Assembly (NCBI GenBank): GCA_020438445.1
Contig: JAGQUO010000008.1
Span: 1-46,917 of the forward strand
Direction of reading: 5' to 3'
Source: Solirubrobacterales bacterium
GTDB taxonomy: Bacteria > Actinomycetota > Thermoleophilia > Solirubrobacterales > 70-9
Length of the DNA: 46,917 nt
Each line of letters starts with the position of its first letter. The stretch's first letter is position 1. Under the pieces are notes generated by a model that saw nothing but the letters and a program-made list of their open reading frames with translations, was not told the DNA's origin and did no database searches. Made by a program: the position numbers and the translations under genes. Of this stretch, positions 1-6,822 are shown one piece after another.

Positions 1-2631
1 GCTGTGGCGCGCCTGCTCGAGGTCTCCGATCCGCCCGAAGACACGACCGAACGTCAGGTGGGCGCGGCTGGCGATGGCGGATTGCCCCAGGGCTTCCGCG
101 AGCCGCTGGGCCTTCTCCGCCGCATAGATCGCGAGCATGTTGTCGCCGGTTTCGACGTAGAGCGAGGCCGCCTCCTCGTAGAGCTCGACCAGCTCGCGGC
201 AGGGTTCGGCGTCCTTGAGCAGATCGATCCCCCGCTGCAGGTGCGCAATCGACGATTCCCGGTCCGCCTTGTGCCAGAGCCCCGCGCCGATCTTCCTGTG
301 CAGGCCCCCCGCTCGGGCTGAATCGCCGGAGCCCTCCTGGAACTCGAGCGCCAGCGTCCAGTCCTCGATGGCTGCATCGACGTGACCGGCGCGGAACGCC
401 GTATCGCCGCGGCTTTCCTCGATCCGGGCCTTTGCATCGGGATCGAGCCCGCCGGCGAACCGCAGTGCGTTTCCGTAATGCACCAGGGCCTCGGCGTTCG
501 AATACAGGGACGCTGCGGCATCAGCGGCAGTCTCAGACGCCTGTGCAGAGGCCCGACGCATGCCCCGCAGCTCGTCAGCCGGGAAGTCCGCCTGCTCGGC
601 GAGCTCAGCGGCCTTCAGGCGATGTTCTGCCAGGAGGGCGGCAACGCCGCCTCGATTCTCACCGAGGCGACCTTCGATGATGTCCGCGAGCTCGGAGTGC
701 CGGCGGGCGCGGACGGCGCGGGGCAGCGTGCTGTACGCCACGTCGCGGACGAGCGCGTGCTTGAACGCGAACTCACGCTCGCCGACGACGCGGCTCGCCG
801 GCGTGGGAACGATCATGTCCTTGTTCACCAGCGCGTCCAGCGAGCCCTCGATCGCCCCGCCGACGAGGTCCCCGACGACCCTGTCCCAGAAGGTCTGCCC
901 GACCACCGAGGCCGCCTGGAGCAACCGCCGCTCGTCGGATCCGAGTGCGTCGAGGCGTGCTGCGAGCACCGCATGAACGCTGTCGGGCAGCCCCTCGACA
1001 TCGGCGCTTCGCTCCTCTCGGAGCCGATTGACCATCTCCTCGGCGAACAGCGGGTTGCCACCGGAACGATTGGCCACCTCGGCGGCCAGCTGATCGCCGC
1101 CCGGCTGACCGGCCAGGAGCGACTGGACGAGGCTCTCAGCCTCCTCGGTGGCCAGCGGATCCAGCGAGAGCGTCGTCGCATTCCGCCTGCCGCCGCCCCA
1201 TGTCGGCCTTCGCTCGAGCAGCTCGTCGCGAGCGAGACAGATGATCAGCACCGGCCCGCTCCCCCACGCAGCCAGGTGCTCGATCAGATCGAGCAAGCCC
1301 TCGTCGGCCCAGTGCACGTCCTCGAACGCCACGACGATCGGGCTTCTCGCGCTGAGGAGCTGCAGCACGAGGCGGGTGGCGGCGAAGATCTGATCGCGGA
1401 CCTGCTGGGGATCCTCGTCCGCGGCTTCGACCGGCTCGTCGATTCCGGCGACGCGCGCGATCAGCGCCGCCGCACGGGCGACGTCGATCGGCTCGCGCGT
1501 CCCCTCCGCGAGCTCCTCGATTCCGGTGGCCAGCCTGTCCGCCCCGACTGCCGAAGGCTCGGCGCGCGAGACACCGAACCGCTCGCGCAGAATCTCGCCC
1601 AGTGCCGCATAGGTCGTGGACGTCCCGTAGGCGGGAGAGTGACCCACCAGCGTCTCCACCTGCTCAGCGCGGCCTTCGAGGGAGATCGCCAGCTCCGCCA
1701 GCAATCGCGATTTTCCGACCCCGGCCTGCCCGAACACGGTGACGAGGTAGGGGCGAGACTCCCGGACGGAGCGCTCGAACAGCGATACGAGGAGAGCGAG
1801 CTCCTCATCCCGCCCGAGGAAGGGACCGCTGCCCCGCCTGGAGGCGTCCGTCGCATCTGGATCCGCCGGCCGCACCGCCTCCCAAGCCGGGATGGGATGC
1901 GACTTGCCCTTGAGCCTCAACGGCTCGAGGGCGCGGTATTCGATCGACGCCGCCGTCGACCGCCACGTCGACCCGCCGACGGTCACCGCCCCCACCGCGC
2001 CCGCCGCCTGAAGGCGGGCCGCCACGTTCACCGTGTCACCGATGACCGTGTACCGGTCGCCCACCGCGCCGGCCAGCACCTCCCCGGAGTTGATGCCGAC
2101 GCGAAGTGCCAGTTCGACGCCTTCGGACGCCGCGCGGTCCCCGATGTCGGCATTGATCTCGCTCATCGCCGCCTGCATCGCGAGCCCGGCTCGAACTGCC
2201 CGCTCGGGATCATCCTCATGAGCGATGGGCGCGCCGAATATCGCCATCACGTTGTCACCGATCAGCTTGTCGATATGTCCACCGCGATCGGTCACCTCAC
2301 GGCTCAGGCGATTCAGGGCCCGGTCGATCAGTGACTTGGTGACTTCGGGGTCGAGCCGCTCGGCGATGGCCGTGTACCCGGACAGGTCGGCGAACAGAAC
2401 CGTCGCCCGCCGCCGTTCCTCCGGCAGATCGTGCTCGATCTCGGGCGGTGTCTCACCTTCGCCGGATCGCCGGCCGAGGGCAGCCCCACACTCGCCGCAG
2501 AAGCTGGCACCGGGCAATCCGGGAGCGCCACAGTCGGGACAGGTGGCCGTCTGATCAGCACCGCAGCTGACGCAGAACCGCATCGCGGCCGGGTTCTCGG
2601 CTCCACATTCGATGCATTTCAGCGTCCTCAT
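1..2631 (-). CDS. Class III adenylate/guanylate cyclase fused to an AAA-type ATPase and helical repeats (3' end outside window)
   Basis: Open from the ATG at 2631 to the left edge (877 codons seen, no stop). A purine-rich GGAGGGGGG abuts the ATG. The N-terminus has two CxxC-CxxC zinc ribbons (CIEC/CVSC and CPDC/CGEC, about residues 6-45). A cyclase homology domain follows near residues 75-250, with FADLSG and IGDN supplying the two metal aspartates and VNVAARL the catalytic Asn/Arg; it therefore looks catalytically competent for making a cyclic nucleotide. An ATPase module has a P-loop (GQAGVGKS, about residue 300) and a Walker B-like EDVHWAD (about residue 435). The rest is helical, TPR-like. 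This is a cytosolic signalling ATPase of the cyclase-AAA-TPR type; ligand and target cannot be read from sequence. Confidence 0.9.
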   Translation of the reverse strand, partial: MRTLKCIECGAENPAAMRFCVSCGADQTATCPDCGAPGLPGASFCGECGAALGRRSGEGETPPEIEHDLPEERRRATVLFADLSGYTAIAERLDPEVTKSLIDRALNRLSREVTDRGGHIDKLIGDNVMAIFGAPIAHEDDPERAVRAGLAMQAAMSEINADIGDRAASEGVELALRVGINSGEVLAGAVGDRYTVIGDTVNVAARLQAAGAVGAVTVGGSTWRSTAASIEYRALEPLRLKGKSHPIPAWEAVRPADPDATDASRRGSGPFLGRDEELALLVSLFERSVRESRPYLVTVFGQAGVGKSRLLAELAISLEGRAEQVETLVGHSPAYGTSTTYAALGEILRERFGVSRAEPSAVGADRLATGIEELAEGTREPIDVARAAALIARVAGIDEPVEAADEDPQQVRDQIFAATRLVLQLLSARSPIVVAFEDVHWADEGLLDLIEHLAAWGSGPVLIICLARDELLERRPTWGGGRRNATTLSLDPLATEEAESLVQSLLAGQPGGDQLAAEVANRSGGNPLFAEEMVNRLREERSADVEGLPDSVHAVLAARLDALGSDERRLLQAASVVGQTFWDRVVGDLVGGAIEGSLDALVNKDMIVPTPASRVVGEREFAFKHALVRDVAYSTLPRAVRARRHSELADIIEGRLGENRGGVAALLAEHRLKAAELAEQADFPADELRGMRRASAQASETAADAAASLYSNAEALVHYGNALRFAGGLDPDAKARIEESRGDTAFRAGHVDAAIEDWTLALEFQEGSGDSARAGGLHRKIGAGLWHKADRESSIAHLQRGIDLLKDAEPCRELVELYEEAASLYVETGDNMLAIYAAEKAQRLAEALGQSAIASRAHLTFGRVFGRIGDLEQARHS

Positions 2632-2702
2632 CCCCCCTCCTCGGCGGACGGTACGCCATCAGGGTACGCCTGAGGGGTGGCCGGCGATCGCCGTGAGCGC
2701 AC

Positions 2703-3104
2703 CTACTCCGAAATCCCGGCGGCCTCGAGGGCTTCGGCGGGCTCGTGGTAGGCGCGGATGTAAGCGAGTTGGCCGTCCATCACCTGCACGACGTAGCCCC
2801 ACAGATGGTCGAATGGGATGCCACTGCCCGTTGCGCGGCCCTGGAACCGGACGAGAGCCACCTGACGCTCTCCGGCATCGAAGACGTCCTCGACCGTCAC
2901 GGTGGTCGTCTTGTCGTCCCCCATGGCCTCCAGGTAGTCCAGCCAACATCGGACAACCGCTTCCCGTCCCGCATAGGAGGCCGCTCCGGGAAACCGCGGA
3001 TCCTCGACGTACTCGATCTCCGGATGCCAGTAGGTCTTCGCGGTCTCCTGCAGGGCGCGATTGGCGAAAGCCTGCCGCACGATCTCGACGTCCCCCTCCG
3101 ACAT
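2703..3104 (-). CDS. SnoaL/NTF2-like family protein (minus block, copy 2)
   Basis: 133 residues, a single cone-shaped NTF2-like alpha+beta domain. It opens MSEGDVEIVRQAF and ends ALEAAGISE, matching four other genes in the window. Related folds act as small-molecule isomerases or cyclases, or simply bind ligand; no specific function can be assigned. Its start lies 3 nt after the upstream paralogue's TAG, and GGAG in that paralogue's last codons is the likely ribosome binding site. After its own stop the DNA reads GGTGCGC where the other copies have a new start, so a following copy may have been lost. Confidence 0.85.
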   Translation of the reverse strand: MSEGDVEIVRQAFANRALQETAKTYWHPEIEYVEDPRFPGAASYAGREAVVRCWLDYLEAMGDDKTTTVTVEDVFDAGERQVALVRFQGRATGSGIPFDHLWGYVVQVMDGQLAYIRAYHEPAEALEAAGISE

Positions 3105-3107
3105 CGC

Positions 3108-3509
3108 CTACTCCGACAACCCGGCGGCTTCGAGGGCTTCGGCCAGATCCCAATGGACCACGAGCTCGATCAGGAGCCCGGCTTCGATCCGGTATGCGGC
3201 GGCGAAGTCGAAGTCGGCGCCCAGCCCGCTGCTCGCACCGCGAGTCGGAAGACGGAACTTCATCACCACCCAGTCACCGGATTCGCCCACGACCTCGACG
3301 TTCTCGAAACCCAGCTCTCCCCAGGCACCGAACGCGCTCCTGAACTCCTTCGTGACCGCTTCGAGGCCGATGAAGGGTCCCGGCTCGGGCCAGCCCGCCG
3401 GAACGTACAGGCGGGTGTCGGGGTGCCAGAGCTCGGCCCACTCGTCGAGACTCTCGGCGCTGAACCGACGTATCGACTCCAACACCAACTCCACGTTCTG
3501 ATCCGACAT
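3108..3509 (-). CDS. SnoaL/NTF2-like family protein (minus block, copy 1)
   Basis: 133 residues with the NTF2-like pattern: an N-terminal helix (MSDQNVELVLESI), a WHPD motif near residue 28, a beta sheet, then the ALEAAGLSE tail. The stop codon is followed by GCG and the ATG of the next paralogue, so the two should be co-transcribed. The bases before its own ATG, TCGGAGCAGGCG, match the standard junction with CAG in place of the TAG stop, which may be a fossil of a further upstream copy. Ligand unknown. Confidence 0.85.
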   Translation of the reverse strand: MSDQNVELVLESIRRFSAESLDEWAELWHPDTRLYVPAGWPEPGPFIGLEAVTKEFRSAFGAWGELGFENVEVVGESGDWVVMKFRLPTRGASSGLGADFDFAAAYRIEAGLLIELVVHWDLAEALEAAGLSE

Positions 3510-3638
3510 CGCCTGCTCCGAGGGCTGATTGGGAAGGACCGACTCCCTGGCGAGAATAGATGCCCGCTCGTGCCCACGGTTCGGTCAATGCCGCTCGCCG
3601 CCTCCCTGACTCCCGCCGGGGAAGCCGGAGCCGCGAGG

Positions 3639-3712
3639 GGTGAGCGACGGGACTCGAACCCGCGACCGCCTGGACCACAACCAGGAGCTCTACCAACTGA
3701 GCTACGCCCACC
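3639..3712 (-). tRNA. tRNA-His (anticodon GTG)
   Basis: The minus strand folds as a cloverleaf. Acceptor strands GTGGGCG and CGCTCAC pair with one G-U. The anticodon stem CCTGG/CCAGG encloses a loop with GTG. The T arm is GCGGG-TTCGAGT-CCCGT. An extra G at 3712 can pair with the C discriminator at 3639, the G-1:C73 pair diagnostic of tRNA-His. CCA is not encoded. Confidence 0.96.
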
Positions 3713-3724
3713 GCGAGGAAGCGA

Positions 3725-3730
3725 AATCTA
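3725..3730 (-). promoter_or_regulatory. Candidate -10 box (TAGATT) of tRNA-His
   Basis: TAGATT ends 12 nt before the mature 5' end of tRNA-His, allowing a short leader for RNase P removal. The same hexamer occurs before several protein genes here, supporting it as the -10 consensus. No clear -35 was seen. Confidence 0.55.
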
Positions 3731-3776
3731 GCGCGGGCGCCCGCCCGCGGCGCCTCGGCCTGCGGCCGGATGGCGG

Positions 3777-4178
3777 CTAGGAGGCGTTGAGCGCGGCCGC
3801 CCCGCGGATCAATTCGGTGAACGCCTTCTCGTCGAGCACGTCACCCTCGCGCATGTCGATCGCCCGCCTCGCGTTTCCGTCGAGGCTCGCGTTGAAGACG
3901 CCCGCCGGATCGTCGAGCGAGGCCCCCTTCGCGAACGTGAGCTTGACCTTGTCCTTGTAGGTCTCACCCGTGCAGATGATGCCGTCGCACGACCAGACGG
4001 GCACGCCCCGCATGTCGTTGGAGGGCTTTCGCCACTTGACCTCTTCGACGATCTCGGGCCCGGCTTCGAGGATGAGCCGGCGGGCCCGGGCGAGCACCTC
4101 GCCGCGCCAGCCGCCGGTCTCCTCGATCGCCGCGTCGATCTCCTTCGATGCCGTCTCGAACCCCGGTTCTCCTGCCAT
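3777..4178 (-). CDS. DUF1801 domain protein
   Basis: 133 residues from ATG 4178, beginning MAGEPGFETASKEIDAAI, with the conserved EEVKWRKPS core near residue 50 and WSCDGIICTGETYKDKVKLTF after it. This is the DUF1801 (YdhG-like) fold; its biochemical role is not established. An in-frame ATG at 4217 would add 13 residues, but TACGAT six bases before 4178 gives a leaderless start there and the family normally begins here. It lies between two tRNA genes in a region of gene turnover. Confidence 0.85.
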   Translation of the reverse strand: MAGEPGFETASKEIDAAIEETGGWRGEVLARARRLILEAGPEIVEEVKWRKPSNDMRGVPVWSCDGIICTGETYKDKVKLTFAKGASLDDPAGVFNASLDGNARRAIDMREGDVLDEKAFTELIRGAAALNAS

Positions 4179-4184
4179 GGGCCG

Positions 4185-4190
4185 ATCGTA
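4185..4190 (-). promoter_or_regulatory. Candidate leaderless -10 box (TACGAT) of the DUF1801 gene
   Basis: TACGAT is followed by CGGCCC and then ATG at 4178, so transcription would begin at or next to the start codon. Confidence 0.5.
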
Positions 4191-4226
4191 GCGCCGCCCC
4201 GAACCCGGCGGCGGCATCCGGCCTGA

Positions 4227-4436
4227 TCAGCGGTCCTGTCGTCCGTGCTCCCGCATCATCCAGACACCGACGGTGACCGCTGCCGCGGCTCCGATCAGAT
4301 CGGCTCCTCCAGCCGCGATGTACGTGGAGGCCGGGCTGTCCTGATAGTCCGCCCAGAGGTTGCTGAGAGCACCGACGGCGAAATAGACGAGCACCGCGGC
4401 GACGAAGAACATCACTCCAGCGAGGAAGCCGAGCAC
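4227..4436 (-). CDS. Small two-helix membrane protein
   Basis: 69 residues from GTG 4436. Two hydrophobic segments (about residues 2-25, GFLAGVMFFVAAVLVYF, and 42-60, GADLIGAAAAVTVGVW) are separated by a polar loop, followed by a charged tail MREHGRQDR. Reading the frame further upstream enters tRNA-Arg and gives tRNA-derived residues, so a longer protein is unlikely. TACCCT six bases before the GTG supports this start. I do not recognise a family; an inner-membrane location is inferred. Confidence 0.6.
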   Translation of the reverse strand: MLGFLAGVMFFVAAVLVYFAVGALSNLWADYQDSPASTYIAAGGADLIGAAAAVTVGVWMMREHGRQDR

Positions 4437-4442
4437 CGCGGG

Positions 4443-4448
4443 AGGGTA
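4443..4448 (-). promoter_or_regulatory. Candidate leaderless -10 box (TACCCT) of the small membrane protein
   Basis: TACCCT-CCCGCG-GTG: a six-base spacer to the GTG at 4436. It lies 12 bp from the tRNA-Arg 3' end, so read-through from the tRNA is also possible. Confidence 0.4.
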
Positions 4449-4460
4449 ACCCCTGCGGAG

Positions 4461-4534
4461 CGCCCCGGGCAGGACTCGAACCTGCGACATCCGGCTTAGA
4501 AGGCCGGCGCTCTATCCAGCTGAGCTACCGGGGC
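4461..4534 (-). tRNA. tRNA-Arg (anticodon TCT)
   Basis: Cloverleaf on the minus strand: acceptor GCCCCGG/CCGGGGC, D arm with AGCTCAGCTGGATAGAGC, anticodon stem CCGGC/GCCGG with loop CTTCTAA (anticodon TCT), T arm GCAGG-TTCGAGT-CCTGC, discriminator G at 4461. CCA is not encoded. A decayed integrase lies just beyond its 5' end. Confidence 0.96.
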
Positions 4535-4615
4535 GTGTCCCGGGCTTTCGGCTTGCCGATGTCGATTCCTCGCTTCGGGTCGCCGTCGCCCCGAGGGTCG
4601 TTAGCGGCGTCAATC

Positions 4616-5200
4616 TCACGACTTCTGCCCATTCGTGCCCTCGAGCGCCCTATCGAACGCTTCAAGGTGGGCATCGGAAAGGCGTTCACGCCGCTTCACC
4701 GCCCTAGCGTAGACCGTGTGCGGGAAGGTCGGATCGGCCCATCCTCCCTCCTCCGCTATGCAGACCGGATCGTCGTGAAGGGCCGCCCGGAATGCTGGCG
4801 AAGGTGCGCCGGAGCGAGTGCGGGCTGACCCTCGAATTGACCTTCTCGATGCCCGCCCTCTCCAGCTTCTTATTCGCCCGTTTGATCGCTGTCTTGAGAC
4901 GAGGCCGCACGTTGTCGGACCTCTGGGCGTCTCGGGAGTCCACCGTTGTAGCCGCGGGTCGCGAGTACCGGGTCCGAGGCTGCCGTAGCGTCGCTGTGGG
5001 CCTTGTGAGACTTGAGGTCGTCAAGGAGTCCCCAGGGAGATCAACGACCCTCTGAGCCCCCGCATCGGTCTTGGACGAGCTGACGAAGATCGTCCCGTTC
5101 GCGAGATTCACGTCGCCCCAATCGAGCGCGAAGGCTCCCCCACCCGCAGCCCGGCACCGGCGAGGGTCGCCAGGATCGCCCCGTGTCCCACGGACGCCCT
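4616..5200 (-). pseudogene. Tyrosine recombinase (integrase) remnant with several frameshifts
   Basis: Pieces of a phage-type integrase catalytic domain are spread over different frames. In order they read ILATLAGAGLRVGE, then after a shift near 5127 ALDWGDVNLANGTIFVSSSK, then LLDDLKSHKAHSD, then NVRPRLKTAIKRANKKLE and PHSLRRTFAS (the HxxR box), and after a shift near 4797 EEGGWADPTFPHTVYARAVK with the catalytic Tyr, ending at a TGA at 4616. At least four frame changes make it non-functional as read. The N-terminal limit is unclear; upstream to about 5450 nothing convincing was found. The region is visibly less GC-rich than its surroundings. Confidence 0.8.
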
Positions 5201-5478
5201 TCGAGCAACGCCATTGGCTGTTCCGGTTCGGTTCCTTGACCCGTCGCCGGCCCCCTTTGAAGCTGCCGGGTTGCGGAGGATCAGGTCGTTTGTCGCAGAG
5301 GACTACGCGGGGGCGGCTGAGGTTGCTCAGGAGGCACCTATGGCCCTCCGGTTTCTTAGTTCTGAGGGTCCGGCTTCTTTCGCGACGAGGCTCTAGGGCG
5401 GTCGCAAACAACTCCAGCGTTGGGCACCGGGCGGCCCCCCTGGCATGCTGAAGCGTCTCGGGCGATACTGGACGGGCG
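5200..5478. other. Non-coding stretch between integrase remnant and SnoaL block
   Basis: I see no convincing gene on either strand. The composition is more mixed than the neighbouring coding DNA. It may hold decayed N-terminal integrase sequence on minus and, at its right end, the promoter of the plus-strand SnoaL block (GATACT about 9 bases before the ATG at 5479). Confidence 0.5.
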
Positions 5479-5907
5479 ATGTCCGAGGAGAACGTGAACG
5501 CCGCCATGACGCCCCCGGAACGGGAGCTCATCGCCAACCTCCAGCGCATGTTCGATGCCTACAATCGAGGCGATTTCGACCTTGTAGGCGAGTTCGTCGA
5601 TCCCGATGTAGAGCTGGTGACCATTGATCGTCTCACCGAACTGCGCGGAGTCGACGAGTTCCGGGCATGGCTTGAGCCAACGACCGTAGATACCGTCGCG
5701 GCCGAGTTGGAGCAGTTTGAGGTCGCGGGTAACAACGTGCTTGTGCGTCACTTCAATCGAGGCCGTGGCTTGAGGAGCGGTATCAGCCATGAGATTCACT
5801 TCTGGGCCGTCTGGACGTTCAACGAGGCAGGCCTTGTGACCCGGTGCGTAGGTTTCCGCGACGACCAGGAAGCCAACGCCCGCGAAGCCGCCGGGCTGTC
5901 GGAGTAG
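5479..5907 (+). CDS. SnoaL/NTF2-like family protein (plus block, copy 1)
   Basis: 142 residues. It starts MSEENVNAAMTPPERELI, has AYNRGDFDLVGEFVDPDVE near residue 30 (the usual first helix and strand of SnoaL-like domains), RGVDEFRAWL near residue 56, and ends EAAGLSE. The ligand is unknown. It is the first of three co-directional copies separated by only 3 nt each. GATACT and GGACGGGCG lie just before the ATG. Confidence 0.88.
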   Translation: MSEENVNAAMTPPERELIANLQRMFDAYNRGDFDLVGEFVDPDVELVTIDRLTELRGVDEFRAWLEPTTVDTVAAELEQFEVAGNNVLVRHFNRGRGLRSGISHEIHFWAVWTFNEAGLVTRCVGFRDDQEANAREAAGLSE

Positions 5908-5910
5908 GCG

Positions 5911-6318
5911 ATGTCGGAAGCGAATGTCGAGATCGTGCGCTGGCTGTACGAGGAGGGACATGCCAAGCGAACCGTCGATGCGCCCGGCGCTGAGGATCGG
6001 GTCGCCCCCGACTACGTCTTTCATTCTCGGCCCGACTTTCCGAGCCGCCCCGCCTATCGCCTCGATCAGCTGCCCGAGTTCTGGGCCGACCTCGACGCGA
6101 CCTTCGACGACTACAGCCTCACACCGCTGAGCTACGAGCCGATCGGCCCGGCTCACGTCCTGGTCACCATGGAGCAGGCCGCCCGGCTCAGGGGCAGCGA
6201 TCAGCGGCTCTCCGAGCTCGTCTACATGCTCTGGCATCTGACCGACGGGAAGGCGAAGGAGACCTGGACCTCGACGGTCAGGGAGCAGGTCCTCGAAGTC
6301 GCGGGCCTGTCGGAATAG
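5911..6318 (+). CDS. SnoaL/NTF2-like family protein (plus block, copy 2)
   Basis: 135 residues, MSEANVEIVRWLYEEG to LEVAGLSE. A polar insert (residues 20-35) precedes the VAPDYVFHSRPDFPSRP strand and YRLDQLPEFWADL helix. The start is 3 nt after the previous stop, and GGAG in the preceding GLSE codons serves as the ribosome binding site. Function unknown; its sequence differs clearly from copies 1 and 3, so the copies have diverged rather than duplicated recently. Confidence 0.85.
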   Translation: MSEANVEIVRWLYEEGHAKRTVDAPGAEDRVAPDYVFHSRPDFPSRPAYRLDQLPEFWADLDATFDDYSLTPLSYEPIGPAHVLVTMEQAARLRGSDQRLSELVYMLWHLTDGKAKETWTSTVREQVLEVAGLSE

Positions 6319-6321
6319 GAG

Positions 6322-6726
6322 ATGTCGGCGGAGAACGTGGATCGGGCGGAACGTGCCTACGCGGCCTTCAACGAGGGAGACGTGCCGTCAGTCGTCGAGC
6401 ACTTCGACCCCGACATCGCATGGAGTGCCTCCGACGTCTTCTTCGACGAGCCGAGGGCCTATCGCGGCCGTTCGGAGTGGACGGAGGCGTTCCTCCGAGA
6501 GCTCATGGAGCTCTTCGAGGACTACCGGGCCGATCCCGAGGAGATCATCGATGCCGACGACCACCTGGTGGCGATCGTTCGAGTCGGGGGGCACGGGAGA
6601 AGCAGCGGCGCGATGGTGACGGCGCGGGTTGCTCATGTGATCGAGTTCAGAGACGGCCGGATCTCGAGCTTCACCGAGTTCAAGGACGTCGACGAGGCTC
6701 TCCGGGCCGCTGGGATGTCGGAGTAG
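6322..6726 (+). CDS. SnoaL/NTF2-like family protein (plus block, copy 3)
   Basis: 134 residues with a textbook SnoaL opening: AYAAFNEGDVPSVVEHFDPDIAW, then YRGRSEWTEAFLRELMELF, ending ALRAAGMSE. Start 3 nt after copy 2, where AATAGGAG supplies the ribosome binding site. After its TAG the DNA continues GCGACGCCGAGCAG, close to the GCGATGTCGGAG that begins the other copies, as if a fourth start had decayed. Ligand unknown. Confidence 0.88.
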   Translation: MSAENVDRAERAYAAFNEGDVPSVVEHFDPDIAWSASDVFFDEPRAYRGRSEWTEAFLRELMELFEDYRADPEEIIDADDHLVAIVRVGGHGRSSGAMVTARVAHVIEFRDGRISSFTEFKDVDEALRAAGMSE

Positions 6727-6822
6727 GCGACGCCGAGCAGATACCCATCGCCGGCACACGGCGCACCCTCGGGCGATCACCCGGGTGCGGCGCCCGCCTG
6801 CGGACTCGGTAATGCTGCGGGG

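Noticed and set aside
382-2334. Long open frame on plus opposite the cyclase-ATPase gene
   Set aside because: It is the codon-for-codon antisense of the minus gene, which carries clear cyclase and P-loop motifs. The plus translation has no domain signature and is Arg-rich.
4437-4490. Longer start for the small membrane protein
   Set aside because: The added residues are translated tRNA-Arg sequence. A TACCCT box and GTG at 4436 explain the start better.
4704-5549. Intact 281-codon protein over the integrase region
   Set aside because: The open frame joins pieces from different original frames; integrase motifs continue in other frames on both sides, so it is a chance open frame in a pseudogene.
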